Positions 45,301 to 54,091 of a stretch of DNA of 56,404 bases are shown here, piece by piece (position 1 is the stretch's first letter; the number at the start of each line of letters is the position of its first letter). Source of the DNA: Luteimonas sp. 8-5. GTDB taxonomy: Bacteria; Pseudomonadota; Gammaproteobacteria; Xanthomonadales; Xanthomonadaceae. The translations under genes and the position numbers were made by a program. The stretch is from positions 1-56,404 of the forward strand of contig NZ_JARUVM010000022.1 of NCBI RefSeq assembly GCF_029763755.1, in the 5' to 3' direction. The notes below the pieces were generated by a model. The model was not told where the DNA came from. It saw only the letters and a list, made by a program, of their open reading frames with translations, and did not search any database.

Positions 45301-46172
45301 GCATGGCGCGCAAGGGACTGCTCGCGTTTCCCGACGAGCCGATTCCGGAGCAGGTTCCCGGCGCCGGCGGCGTGCCCGCGTACCCGGCGCTGCACGACGA
45401 CGGCGACAGCGCCTCGCTGGCCGTGCACGCCGAGCGAGGCGTGGCCGCGCGCGCACATCCGCGCGGCGTGCGCCGGCTGCTGCAGCTGACCCTGGCCGAC
45501 CGGATCAAGCAGGCACGCAAGCAACTGCCGGTGCAGGCGAAGACCGCCCTGCTGTATGCGGCGATCGAATCGGCGGCGCCCCGCGGCAATCACGGCGACA
45601 GCCTGCGTGCCGACCTGGTCGACGGTGCCTTCGATGCGCTGGTGGTCGATGGCCTGGGCGACATCCGCGATCGCGCGGCCTTCGACGCCCGCCGCGAACA
45701 GGTGGCAAAGGGCCTCTTTCCCGAAGCCATGCAACGGCTGCAGCAGGCCGAGGCCATCCTCGCGCTGGTGGCCGAGGTGCGCGCCGCGCTGGACTCGAAG
45801 CTGGTGGGATGGGCCAGCGGCAACCTCGCCGACATGCAGGCGCAGCTCGCCGCACTCGTTCCACCGGGCTTCCTGCGCGACGTGCCGGCGACCGCGCTGG
45901 CCGAATATCCACGCTACCTGCGCGCCCTGGCCCTGCGCGCCGAGCGCGCCCTGCGCGACCCCGGCCGCGACCAGGCGCGGATGCTGGAACTCAAGCCCTT
46001 CGCCGACGCCCTGCAGGCGGCAGAGGTCGCCGGCCGCGCCGAAGAGCCGGAGTGGCAGGCATTGCGCTGGGACCTGGAGGAACTGCGGGTGTCGCAGTTC
46101 GCGCAGGAGTTGGGCAAGCGCGGCGGGGTGTCGCCCAAGAAGCTGGCGGCCAGGCTCGCGCGCATCGGCTGA
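42396..46172 (+). CDS. hrpA: ATP-dependent RNA helicase HrpA
   Basis: A 1258-residue DEAH-box helicase of the HrpA type, used in mRNA processing and ribosome rescue in E. coli. Motifs in order are GETGSGKTTQLP (I), DEAHERSLN (II), TSATID (III), ATNVAETSLTVP (V) and QRKGRCGRVAPG (VI), then the ratchet, OB and long C-terminal HrpA domains. The N terminus is shorter than in E. coli HrpA, starting close to motif I. A G-rich heptamer array (44021-44060) is inserted in frame in the region before the OB part and encodes ESGDRGPGTGDRDGG, which should be a flexible loop. Confidence 0.93.
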   Translation: MNPVIDPRLPIDPQLPIAAAAGDIVELIRRHQVVVVAGETGSGKTTQLPRLCLAAGRGAKGMIGCTQPRRIAARAVAGRVAEELQVPLGGAVGFQVRFNDKASAQTVVKFMTDGILLAEIQSDRKLSRYDTLIIDEAHERSLNIDFLLGYLKQLLPRRPELKVIVTSATIDTARFAAHFGGAPVVEVEGRGYPVETRYLDDPAEEQGSDPLSGILRACDEIAKGRPTGDTLVFLPGEREIRDAHRALEERKYRHTEVLPLYARLSARDQDRVFHPGSQRRIVLATNVAETSLTVPRIHYVVDPGLARVKRYSPRQKLDRLHIEPISQASANQRKGRCGRVAPGICYRLYSEADFQSRPEFTDPEIRRAALAGVILRMLSLRLGAIEDFPFLEPPDPRAIADGWQALAELGAIDAQRKLTATGRLMARMPIDVKLARMLVAAKAHGCLRDMLAIASFLGVQEPRERPADQRAAADQAHAQFADPRSEFAGIVKLWRAYDQAHEELTQSQLRKWAAKHFLGFLRLREWRELHRQLRLVVRELGWESGDRGPGTGDRDGGEAAASEKALRREYVALHRALIAGLPTQVGNRQPGDKTKKAPAVYDGPRGRKFQLFPGSTLARKPPPWVLSALLLDTEKVWALTNAAIEPDWAMAELPHLLARRRFDPRWSRAQGRVIGSEQVSLFGLVLAPKKPIHYGAMFPEESRQIFVRDALLTGEIDTRSAFLKRNLETLARAHEEEAKQRRAGLVVDEDWQARWYLDRLPADVHNVQALDAWYGRLPPEKKQALEWSRDDLMVGDESDAALFPRYLALGDARLELRYRFEPGAVDDGMSVVVPLHLLNALDPARLSWLAPGFVADKAAALIRSLPKALRRNFVPAPDFARAFAEAWPQPSADSIEGELARFLQRTTGVALSAAEFDATAIEPHLRANLRLLDAGGQRNVLAESRDLDDLRKRFGARAASAFARHAAQGMARKGLLAFPDEPIPEQVPGAGGVPAYPALHDDGDSASLAVHAERGVAARAHPRGVRRLLQLTLADRIKQARKQLPVQAKTALLYAAIESAAPRGNHGDSLRADLVDGAFDALVVDGLGDIRDRAAFDARREQVAKGLFPEAMQRLQQAEAILALVAEVRAALDSKLVGWASGNLADMQAQLAALVPPGFLRDVPATALAEYPRYLRALALRAERALRDPGRDQARMLELKPFADALQAAEVAGRAEEPEWQALRWDLEELRVSQFAQELGKRGGVSPKKLAARLARIG
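44021..44060 (+). repeat. In-frame G-rich heptamer array inside hrpA
   Basis: A run of about five heptamer-like units (GGGACCG, GGGGCCG, GGGACCG, GAGACCG) within hrpA. It is related in unit length and wording to the GGAGACG arrays at 12248-12292 and 12666-12695. The reading frame is kept, adding about 13 residues rich in Gly, Asp and Arg. Confidence 0.6.
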
Positions 46173-46236
46173 GGCGCGCGCGCAAACGCTCCACCTGGGA
46201 TATGGTGGAAGCCCGAAGACCACGCGATGACCCGAC

Positions 46237-48459
46237 GTGCCTCCCCCCGAGCACGACAACCTGCACAAGCTGTCGCCGGAATTGCTGGACGCCGGCACGT
46301 GCGCGGCGATCGCGCCGCCCCTGCGCAAGCTGCTGCGCGACGCCATCGCCACCGGCCTGCACGGCGCGCGGGATCCGGCCCCGGTGGTGGCCGACACCCT
46401 GGCTTCGCTGGCCCTGCTCGAATCCGGCGGCGAGGTGCTGGCCGCGGCCATCCTCCATGTCGCCCCGACGCTGGCCGAGGCGCTCGCGCCGGAGCTGTCG
46501 CGCAAGCATCCCAACGTGCAGGTGCTGCTGGAGGGCCAGCGCGCCGCCAACCAGGTCTGGGCCCTGCACGCCGAACGCAGCGCGCAGGGGACAGGTAGCG
46601 AAGGCCTGCGCCGGCTGCTGCTGGCGATCGTGCGCGACCTGCGCGTGGTGCCGATCCTGCTGGCGCGGCAACTGGCGCGGCTGCGCCACGTCGGCGCGCG
46701 CCCCGAAGCCGAGCGCCGCGCGCTGGCCCAGCTCACCCGCGACATCCACGCTCCGCTGGCCAACCGCCTCGGCATCTGGCAGCTGAAATGGGAACTGGAA
46801 GACCTCGCGTTCCGCCACCTCGAGCCCGATACCTACCGCAGCATCGCCCGCCTGCTCGACGGCAAGCGCGGCGACCGCGAGCGCTACATCGAACAGGTCA
46901 AGCGCGAACTCGACAAGGCCCTGCTCGCGCACGGCCTGCACGCCGAGGTGTCCGGCAGACCCAAGCACATCTACAGCATCTGGAAGAAGATGCAGAAGAA
47001 GGGCGTGCCGATCGGCGAGCTCTACGACCTGCGCGCGGTGCGGGTGATGGTCGACGACGTCGCCGCCTGCTATGCCGCGCTCGGTGTCGTCCACGCGCTG
47101 TGGGCGCCGTTGCCCAGCGAGTTCGACGACTACATCGCCCGGCCCAAGCACAACGACTACCGCTCGTTGCATACGGCTGTGGTCGGCCCCGAGGGCAAGA
47201 CGCTCGAAGTGCAGATCCGGACCTTCGACATGCATGCCCAGGCCGAACTCGGCGTGGCCGCGCACTGGCGGTACAAGGAGGCCGGCAGCGTGTCGGGCGG
47301 CGCCGGCCGCTCGGCCGCCGGCAATGCCGCGCTCGACCGCAAGATCGAATGGATGCGGCGCCTGCTAGACGCCAGGGCCGAAGGCGATGCGGGCCTGCTC
47401 GAGGAGCTCGACAGCGAGCTGGTCGAGGACCGCATCTACGCGCTCACGCCCAAGGGCGAGGTGGTCGACCTGCCGCGCGGCGCGACACCGCTGGACTTCG
47501 CCTACTACGTGCACACCGAGGTCGGGCACCGCTGCCGCGGCGCCAAGGTCGACGGCCGCATCGTGCCCCTGGACTACAGGCTGGAGAGCGGCGACCGCGT
47601 CGAGATCATGACCGCCAAGACCGGCGAGCCGCGGCGCGACTGGCTGGTGGCCGCCAACGGTTTCCTCGCCAGTCCGCGCTCGCGGGAAAAGGTCCGCAGC
47701 TGGTTCCACAAGCTCGACCGTGCGCGCAACGTGCAGGACGGCCGCGAGCTGCTGGACCGCGAACTCAAGCGCATGGGCCTGCAGCACGCGGACCTCGCGG
47801 CGATCACGCGCCGCTTCAACGCCGATACGGTCGAGGACCTGCAGGTGCTGGTCGCGCTCGGCGACGTGGGCCCGCACCAGGTGGCGCGCGCGCTGGCCGA
47901 GCACGAGCGCGCCCGCACCGAACGCGCGCCTGAAGCGCCGCTGGTGCCTCGCGTCCCGCAGCCACGACGCCCGCACCGCGGCAAGGCGTCGCCGGTGACC
48001 GTGGTCGGTGTCGGCAACCTGCTGGTGCAGATGTCGAAATGCTGCCAGCCGCTTCCGGGCGAGCCGATCCGCGGCTACCTCACGCGCGGCCGCGGCGTCA
48101 GCGTGCACCGCGCCGACTGCGCCACGTTCCTGCGCCTGGAGGCGGCCGAGCCCGGGCGCGTACTGCCGGTGGAATGGAGCGGCGGGCGCAATGGCAGCCA
48201 CGAGGTCGACCTGTTGCTGGACGCGATCGACCGCAAGTGGCTGCTCAAGGACCTGACCAACCTGATCGCGCAGGAAGACGCGCACGTGCTGGACATCCAT
48301 AGCGATAACGTCGGTGGCGACAGCGTCCGCGGCGGCAATGCCCGCGGCGGCCGCATGCGCTTGCGGATGCGCGTGCGCGTCGCCGATTTCGGCCAGCTGT
48401 CGCGGCTGCTCGGCAAGATCGAGGCGATCGCCGGCATCGAGCGCGCGCGGCGCGCCTAG
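46237..48459 (+). CDS. relA: (p)ppGpp synthetase RelA
   Basis: A 740-residue stringent-response enzyme that transfers pyrophosphate from ATP to GDP or GTP on stalled ribosomes. The N-terminal hydrolase-like domain is degenerate, with no HD pair, marking RelA rather than SpoT. The synthetase region has GRPKHIYSIWKKMQKK, YDLRAVRVMV, KHNDYRSLHTAV and LEVQIRT. A TGS domain follows (IYALTPKGEVVDLPRGATPL), then the zinc-finger-like part (SKCCQPLPGEPIRGYLTRG) and a C-terminal ACT domain. GTG 46237 is used because the ATG ten bases upstream is in another frame. It follows hrpA by 64 bases. Confidence 0.95.
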   Translation: MPPPEHDNLHKLSPELLDAGTCAAIAPPLRKLLRDAIATGLHGARDPAPVVADTLASLALLESGGEVLAAAILHVAPTLAEALAPELSRKHPNVQVLLEGQRAANQVWALHAERSAQGTGSEGLRRLLLAIVRDLRVVPILLARQLARLRHVGARPEAERRALAQLTRDIHAPLANRLGIWQLKWELEDLAFRHLEPDTYRSIARLLDGKRGDRERYIEQVKRELDKALLAHGLHAEVSGRPKHIYSIWKKMQKKGVPIGELYDLRAVRVMVDDVAACYAALGVVHALWAPLPSEFDDYIARPKHNDYRSLHTAVVGPEGKTLEVQIRTFDMHAQAELGVAAHWRYKEAGSVSGGAGRSAAGNAALDRKIEWMRRLLDARAEGDAGLLEELDSELVEDRIYALTPKGEVVDLPRGATPLDFAYYVHTEVGHRCRGAKVDGRIVPLDYRLESGDRVEIMTAKTGEPRRDWLVAANGFLASPRSREKVRSWFHKLDRARNVQDGRELLDRELKRMGLQHADLAAITRRFNADTVEDLQVLVALGDVGPHQVARALAEHERARTERAPEAPLVPRVPQPRRPHRGKASPVTVVGVGNLLVQMSKCCQPLPGEPIRGYLTRGRGVSVHRADCATFLRLEAAEPGRVLPVEWSGGRNGSHEVDLLLDAIDRKWLLKDLTNLIAQEDAHVLDIHSDNVGGDSVRGGNARGGRMRLRMRVRVADFGQLSRLLGKIEAIAGIERARRA

Positions 48460-49751
48460 GCGCGGGGCTTGGTCGCGACCTCGCGGAGCAGTGCGTCCAG
48501 CCGCCGTGCCAGGTGGCTCCAGCCGAACTCGGCGACGCCTTCCCGGTCCAGGCGCAGGCCCGCAAGCAGGCGTCCCTCGACGTGCAGTTGCCGCAAGCGC
48601 CGCAGTTCCGCCGCGATGGCCGACTCCGAAGGAGCGCATGCCCAGCCGCGTTGCCGCGACACGACCTCAGCCGCGACCGCGTCGCCCGGAGCGTCGCCGA
48701 CATGCAGGATCGGGCGCCCGGCGCCCATGTATTCGTAGCATTTGCCCGGTACCTGGCTGGGATCCTGGTTGGCCAGGTTCACCAGCACGTCCGCCCGGCG
48801 TTGCCAGTCCAGCGCGGCCAGGTGCGGCAGGAAGCCGAGCAGGCGGACGCGGTCGGGATGCTTACGCGCGGCTTCCAGCACCTCGTCGGGGGCATGGATT
48901 GTGGCGATGTTGAGGCGCACGCCGGGCGTCGCGATGACGGCCCGCAGCAGCGCACCGGCGCTGCGGAAACTGTAGAAGCTGCCGGTGTAGAGCAGTTCGA
49001 GCGTGGCCGCTTCGCTCGCCGGGGCGTCCTGCGCTTCCGCCGGCGCGCGCGCGTCGTCGAAGCCCTGGGTGAGCACGACGATCGGGGCATGGTCGGCGCA
49101 ACGGCTGGCCAGCAGTTCCTGCGCAGACGGCGTCGTGACCAGGATCGCGGAGGCGCGGCGGCAGGTGTCGGCTTCGAGCCGTTGCGCACGCCGTCGCCAG
49201 TGCGGTGGCGTGTATGGCGCCAGCACCGGATCGGCGAGGTCGGCGACCCAGCGGAAGCCGGCCTCGTGCGCGCGCAGGCCCAGCTCCAGGCTCGTGGCCG
49301 GCTCGTGCGAACTCACCACCACATCGGGCGATCGCGATGCCAGCAGCTCGTCCAGTCTCGCGCACGCATGCCGGTGCCATTCGCCGCGCAGGTCCGGAAA
49401 CCAGACACGCTCGCCCAGTCGCTGCAACCAGGCCGAGACGCGGTGTTTCCAGCCGCTGCGGGACTGCATGGTACTGGTGGTGATCCCGGGCTCTCCGCCG
49501 CCTGCGGCATGCGCCCGAGTGCGACGTCGCCGCCGCCATGCCACCAGGCCGCGGACATGACCGGGATACGTGCGGTGCACGCGAACGCCGGCCGGCAGCT
49601 CCGGGAGGCCGGGCGACTGACCGCCGAGATCGATCGTCAATACGTCGATGTCGTGGCCGAGCCGGTGCAGTTCGCGGCACAGGTACGCCCAGCGCAGCGA
49701 CTGCGGCGATGGGCTCGGCGGAAACTCGTAGGCGAGCAGGAGGATGCGCAT
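48456..49751 (-). CDS. Glycosyltransferase, GT4-like
   Basis: A 431-residue GT-B fold glycosyltransferase. The N-terminal domain begins MRILLLAYEFPPSPSPQSLR and contains an acceptor-side SHEPATSLELGLRAHEAG. The C-terminal sugar-nucleotide domain has LLYTGSFYSFRSAGALL, RVRLLGFLPH and GKCYEYMGAGRPIL. No signal peptide or membrane helix is seen, so it works at the cytosolic membrane face. Its ATG overlaps the stop of the second glycosyltransferase (TGATG), so both form an operon. The pair probably builds a cell-surface polysaccharide, but acceptor and donor are unknown. Its 3' end overlaps relA by four bases. Confidence 0.85.
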   Translation of the reverse strand: MRILLLAYEFPPSPSPQSLRWAYLCRELHRLGHDIDVLTIDLGGQSPGLPELPAGVRVHRTYPGHVRGLVAWRRRRRTRAHAAGGGEPGITTSTMQSRSGWKHRVSAWLQRLGERVWFPDLRGEWHRHACARLDELLASRSPDVVVSSHEPATSLELGLRAHEAGFRWVADLADPVLAPYTPPHWRRRAQRLEADTCRRASAILVTTPSAQELLASRCADHAPIVVLTQGFDDARAPAEAQDAPASEAATLELLYTGSFYSFRSAGALLRAVIATPGVRLNIATIHAPDEVLEAARKHPDRVRLLGFLPHLAALDWQRRADVLVNLANQDPSQVPGKCYEYMGAGRPILHVGDAPGDAVAAEVVSRQRGWACAPSESAIAAELRRLRQLHVEGRLLAGLRLDREGVAEFGWSHLARRLDALLREVATKPRA

Positions 49752-51100
49752 CAGCGCACGCCTCCCGTCGAGCCCAGCGAGGCCCGCACTGCGTCGAGCG
49801 CGGCCGCGGGTGAAAAATGGCGCCGCACGTTGGCGCGGCCGTTGTCCGACAGCCTCCGCCAGAGATCCGGATCGCGATACAGCGCCACGACCCGGGCCGA
49901 GAATCCTGCGGCATCATCGGCAACCAGCACGTCACCGCCGTCTACCAGGTGCATGCCCTCGACCGCGCACGCGGTCGCCACCACGGGCTGGCCGTGCGCC
50001 AGGCTCAGGTTGATCTTGCCCTTGACCCCGGCACCGAAGCGCAGCGGCGCCACCGCGATCCGGCAACCATCGAGCAGCGGCGCCAGGTCCGGTACGTGGC
50101 CGTGGGCGATGACACCCGCGGAGGCGGGGACCGCCGCGGCGCCGTGGCCGGGGTCGCCGACCAGATGCAGTTCGACCTCTGGCAACTCGGCGCGGACGCG
50201 CGGGAAAATGTCGGACACCAGCCATTCCACTGCGTCGCGGTTGGGCGGATGCCTGAGGCCGCCGACGAACAGCAGGCCATGGCGCTGCTCGAACGACGCG
50301 CCTGCGGTGTCGTCCTCGATGATGTTCGACACCACGCGCACGTCCGCGCCGGGCAGGGCGGGAAGCAGGAGACCGCGCTCCACCGGGCTGACCACCCAGG
50401 TCGTGTCGGCCAGCTCGGCAAGCGCCAGTTCCCGCTTGCGCGTCGCCGCAGCGCGTCGGGCCAGGCCGCGATCGCCGCGCAGCTCCGCTTCGCGCGCTTC
50501 GCGCAGGTGATGCAGGTCCACGGTGTCGAAAACCAGGCGCGCCTGCGGCGCGATCCGGCGCAGCAGCGGCAACCAGTGCCCCGCTGCGTGATGGCGGCAG
50601 ACGATGGCGGCCGCCAGCGTGCCGCGGTGGCCGCCGATCCATGCGATTGCCGCGCCGGCGTTGCCATCGACGGGAACGTGGATGCCTTCGGCGGCCAGGC
50701 GCGCGATGGCGGCAGCGTCGCTTCCGCCTTCGTCGGCGATGAACGCGACGCGGTAGCCCGCCGACACCATGGCCCGCATCAGGTTCAGCAGGCGCAGGGA
50801 CCCGGAATCGCGATCGGGCCGTGGCGCCCTGCCATCGACCACGAGCACCCAGGGGCCCACTTCCCACGGCCGGGCTTCGGCCGCAGGCAAGGCACCCGTG
50901 CCGCCGGACGCGTCGCCGTCCTGGGGGCGTGCCCGGTGCCACGTGGCCTTCCAGCCCTGTTCGCGGATGCTGGCCCGGGCGCGGCGCAGCAACTGCAACT
51001 GCCGCCGGAGCCGGAACTGCAACCCAGCGAGCAGCATGGCGCTGGATTCGGTGATCGACAAACCACGTAACTCCGGCTGACTGGAAGGGAACATGCGCAC
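49751..51100 (-). CDS. Glycosyltransferase, GT4-like, with basic N-terminal extension
   Basis: A 449-residue protein starting at GTG 51100 (ATG two codons later is equally good). The catalytic part begins near residue 80 (GPWVLVVDGRAPRPDRDSGS) and has a C-terminal domain with LLFVGGLRHPPNRDAVEWL, LHLVGDPGHG and RFGAGVKGKINLSLAHGQPV, typical of GT4 enzymes. The first 70 residues are unusual. They are rich in Arg, Gln and Leu (LQFRLRRQLQLLRRARASIR) and could be an amphipathic membrane-binding or coiled segment. It is the first gene of the two-gene glycosyltransferase operon, divergent from mrcB. Confidence 0.83.
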   Translation of the reverse strand: MRMFPSSQPELRGLSITESSAMLLAGLQFRLRRQLQLLRRARASIREQGWKATWHRARPQDGDASGGTGALPAAEARPWEVGPWVLVVDGRAPRPDRDSGSLRLLNLMRAMVSAGYRVAFIADEGGSDAAAIARLAAEGIHVPVDGNAGAAIAWIGGHRGTLAAAIVCRHHAAGHWLPLLRRIAPQARLVFDTVDLHHLREAREAELRGDRGLARRAAATRKRELALAELADTTWVVSPVERGLLLPALPGADVRVVSNIIEDDTAGASFEQRHGLLFVGGLRHPPNRDAVEWLVSDIFPRVRAELPEVELHLVGDPGHGAAAVPASAGVIAHGHVPDLAPLLDGCRIAVAPLRFGAGVKGKINLSLAHGQPVVATACAVEGMHLVDGGDVLVADDAAGFSARVVALYRDPDLWRRLSDNGRANVRRHFSPAAALDAVRASLGSTGGVR

Positions 51101-51169
51101 GGGGCCATGCGGCCGGCTGCGCTAGACTCGGTGCATTCCCGGCATGCCGGGCCATTGTCGCATCCCCAC

Positions 51170-53560
51170 ATGCCGCGCATCGATCCCGACGACGACTACG
51201 AGAATGAGGACGAGGACACCGGCACAGGCCAGGACTGGCGTCGGCGCCTGTTGACCTGGGCCCTGGCCGCGGTCGGACTCGGCCTGGGCTTCCTCATTCC
51301 TTATGTTTTGTACCTCAACCAGCAGGTCGGCGAGCGTTTCGACCAGCTCCGCTGGCAGTTGCCCACCCGGGTCTACGCGCAGCCGCTGCGCCTGGCGCCC
51401 GGCCTGGCGATGGATGCCGCGACACTGAAGACGGAACTGGCCGCCGCGTCCTACCAGGATGACGGCGCCGGGGTACGTCCGGGTTCCTACAGCCACGAAG
51501 GCAGTCGCTGGCGCATCGCCAGCCGCGGTTTCCGGGACGTCACCGGCCAGATCGGGCCGAGCAGGATCGAGGTCGTGCTCTCCGGCGGCCGCGTGGCCGC
51601 GCTGCGCGACCTGGCGCGCGACCAGGCGATCCGCGGCGCCGTGCTCGACCCGGCGCGCATCGCCACGCTATACGGGCAGAAGCAGGAAGAGCGGCGCCTG
51701 GTCGAGCTCAAGGACGTACCGGAGCTGCTGGTCACCGGCCTGCAGGCGGTCGAGGACCGCGATTTCGACCGCCACCACGGCATCGATCTCAGCGGCATGC
51801 TCCGCGCGCTGTTCGTCACCGTCAGCTCCGGCGGCGAGACCCTGCAGGGCGGCAGCACGCTCACCCAGCAGCTGGCGCGCAGCGGCCTGCTCGGCATCGG
51901 CCAGGAACAGACGCCGGTGCGCAAGTTCAACGAGATCCTGTACGCACTGCTGCTCGAGGCCCGTTACGACAAGGGCCTGATCCTCGAGACGTATTTCAAC
52001 CAGGTCTACCTCGGCCAACGCGGCAACCAGGAGATCCGCGGCATCGCCGCCGGTTCCGAATACTGGTTCGGCCGCGACCTGCGCGACCTCAACACCGCGC
52101 AGGTCGCGCTGCTGGTCGGCATCATCAAGGGGCCGTCGTGGTACGACCCGCGCCGGCACCCGGAACGCGCGCGCGAACGCCGCGATTTCGTGTTGTCCAA
52201 GTTCCACGAGACCCAGCTGATCACCGACGAGGAATTCGCCCGCGCCAAGGCCTCGCCGCTGGGCATCACCAATGCGCCCGGCAGCACCTCGGCCAACCGC
52301 TTCCCTGCCTACGTCGACCTCGTGCGCCGGCAACTGGCGCGCGATTATCCCGAGGATGCGCTGCAGGGCGCCGGCCTGGCGGTGATGACCGGCATGTCGC
52401 CGTCGGCGCAGGCGTACGCGGAAGGCGCGGTCGCGGCCACGCTGAAGTCGCTGGACGCGAAGGGCCGTCCGCCGCTGCAGGCGGGCCTTGTGATCACCGA
52501 CGTGCACGAGGGCGAGGTGCGCGCGGTCGTCGGCAGCCGCGATTTCACCCGCCACGGCTTCAACCGCGCGGTCGAGGCGCAGCGCCCGGTCGGTTCGATC
52601 ATCAAGCCGTTCGTGTACCTGCTCGCGCTGGCCCAGCCCGGCCGCTGGTCGCTGGCCAGCTACGTCGAGGACACGCCGGTGACGGTCACCCTGGACACCG
52701 GCAAGCGCTGGAGCCCGGGCAATTCCGACAGCCGCAGCCTGGGCACCATCCGCCTGATCGATGCGCTGGCGCGTTCGCGCAACCAGGCGACCGTGCGCGT
52801 GGGCATGCAGGTCGGGCCCGAGCGCATCGCCGACCTGGTGGGCACGCTGTCGGGCATCCGCGCGACGCCCAATCCCTCGCTGATCCTGGGTGCGCTGGAC
52901 CAGAGTCCTTACGCGATGGCACAGCTGTACCAGTTCCTCGCCTCGCAGGGAGAGATCCAGCCGCTGCATGCGGTACGCGGCGTCATCGACCGCGACGGCA
53001 AGGTGGTCAACCGCTACGACAAGGATCCGGCGCCGGCGCAGGAAGGCGACGCGATCGCCGCGCGGCTGGTGACCATCGCGCTGCAGCGGGCGGTGTCGTC
53101 CGGCACCGGCAGGCAACTCGTGGCCGATGGCCTGGGACACCTGCACGCCGCCGGCAAGACCGGAACCAGCAACGACAGCCGCGACAGCTGGTTCGCCGGC
53201 TGGACCGGCGACCACCTCGCCGTCGTCTGGGTCGGCAACGACCAGAACAAGCCCACCGGCCTGTACGGCGCGACCGGCGCCATGAAGGTGTGGTCGTCGA
53301 TCTTCAAGCGCTTGCCGAGCGCACCGCTGGACGTGTCCGACAAGGGCCTGGACTGGCAGTGGGTGGTGGGATCCAACACCACCGACGCCGATTGCCCGGA
53401 AGCGCAGCGCTACGCCTTCGTTGCCGGTTTCGCACCCGCCTACCAGACCTGCCACTACAGCGAGCCCGAGGAAGGCGGCGGTTGGCGCAGCTGGTTCGGC
53501 TGGGGCGATCGCGACGAGGAGCCCGAACAGGCCGAGCAGGCGCAGGAGCAGCAGCCGTGA
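51170..53560 (+). CDS. mrcB: Penicillin-binding protein 1B (bifunctional PBP)
   Basis: A 796-residue class A PBP that polymerises and crosslinks peptidoglycan. The ATG at 51170 (PRIDPDDDYENEDEDTG) gives an acidic cytoplasmic tail. A membrane helix lies at about 26-48, then a UB2H-like domain, then the transglycosylase domain with EDRDFDRHHGIDLSGM (catalytic Glu) and GGSTLTQQLARS. The transpeptidase domain has SIIKP (nucleophile Ser), SRNQ and KTGTSND. Length and UB2H region point to PBP1b rather than PBP1a. The stop overlaps the next gene's ATG by one base. Confidence 0.95.
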   Translation: MPRIDPDDDYENEDEDTGTGQDWRRRLLTWALAAVGLGLGFLIPYVLYLNQQVGERFDQLRWQLPTRVYAQPLRLAPGLAMDAATLKTELAAASYQDDGAGVRPGSYSHEGSRWRIASRGFRDVTGQIGPSRIEVVLSGGRVAALRDLARDQAIRGAVLDPARIATLYGQKQEERRLVELKDVPELLVTGLQAVEDRDFDRHHGIDLSGMLRALFVTVSSGGETLQGGSTLTQQLARSGLLGIGQEQTPVRKFNEILYALLLEARYDKGLILETYFNQVYLGQRGNQEIRGIAAGSEYWFGRDLRDLNTAQVALLVGIIKGPSWYDPRRHPERARERRDFVLSKFHETQLITDEEFARAKASPLGITNAPGSTSANRFPAYVDLVRRQLARDYPEDALQGAGLAVMTGMSPSAQAYAEGAVAATLKSLDAKGRPPLQAGLVITDVHEGEVRAVVGSRDFTRHGFNRAVEAQRPVGSIIKPFVYLLALAQPGRWSLASYVEDTPVTVTLDTGKRWSPGNSDSRSLGTIRLIDALARSRNQATVRVGMQVGPERIADLVGTLSGIRATPNPSLILGALDQSPYAMAQLYQFLASQGEIQPLHAVRGVIDRDGKVVNRYDKDPAPAQEGDAIAARLVTIALQRAVSSGTGRQLVADGLGHLHAAGKTGTSNDSRDSWFAGWTGDHLAVVWVGNDQNKPTGLYGATGAMKVWSSIFKRLPSAPLDVSDKGLDWQWVVGSNTTDADCPEAQRYAFVAGFAPAYQTCHYSEPEEGGGWRSWFGWGDRDEEPEQAEQAQEQQP

Positions 53561-54078
53561 TGTCGCGCTTCCGCCTCGTGGCGATCGCTGTCGGCCTGGC
53601 ATTGCTCGTCGCCGGTTGCGCAAGCGGCGGCGGCACGTTCGCCACGCCATCGGGCGTGTCGCCCGAGGCGATGGTCGCGCAGATCCGCGCCGCCGCGGGC
53701 CAGGACGACACGGAGCTCGCGGTGCAGCCGTTGCGCGATCCGATGGTCGAGGACCTGCGCGGACAGGCGTTGTCCCTGGAGCAGCAGCGGCGCTACGCGG
53801 ATGCGGTGGCGGCGCTGGAACAGGCGCTGGAACTCGTGCCCGACGATCCGGCATTGCTGCAGGAACGTGCCGAGGCGGCGGTGCTGGTGGGCGACTTCGC
53901 CACCGCCACGCGACTGGCCAAGCGCGCGTGGGATTTGGGCGCGAAGGTCGGGCCGTTGTGCCGCCGGCACTGGGAGACGCTGCGCCAGTTGCGCCTGGTC
54001 GCCGGCGATGCACCGGGCGTGGTCTCGGCCCAGGTGCAGCGCGAATCCTGCACGGTCGCCGGACCCGCGCGCTACTGA
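53560..54078 (+). CDS. TPR-containing lipoprotein
   Basis: A 172-residue protein starting at ATG 53560, which shares a base with the mrcB stop (TGATG), showing coupling. The N terminus is a lipoprotein signal (MSRFRLVAIAVGLALLVAGC) with lipobox LVAGC, so the mature Cys is lipidated. Two TPR-like helical pairs follow at about 72-135 (RYADAVAALEQALELVPDDP and FATATRLAKRAWDLG). Position next to mrcB suggests a PBP1b-associated factor, analogous to the LpoB-type activator, but sequence similarity to LpoB is not evident. That link is inference. Confidence 0.8.
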   Translation: MSRFRLVAIAVGLALLVAGCASGGGTFATPSGVSPEAMVAQIRAAAGQDDTELAVQPLRDPMVEDLRGQALSLEQQRRYADAVAALEQALELVPDDPALLQERAEAAVLVGDFATATRLAKRAWDLGAKVGPLCRRHWETLRQLRLVAGDAPGVVSAQVQRESCTVAGPARY

Positions 54079-54091
54079 TGTCCCCGCACTG

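Noticed and set aside
46227-46236. ATG at 46227 as the relA start
   Set aside because: It is out of frame with RelA. Only GTG 46237 leads into the RelA reading without a shift.
42330-46775. A 1481-codon open frame antisense to hrpA
   Set aside because: HrpA has all helicase motifs in the plus frame. The antisense product has no recognisable motif.
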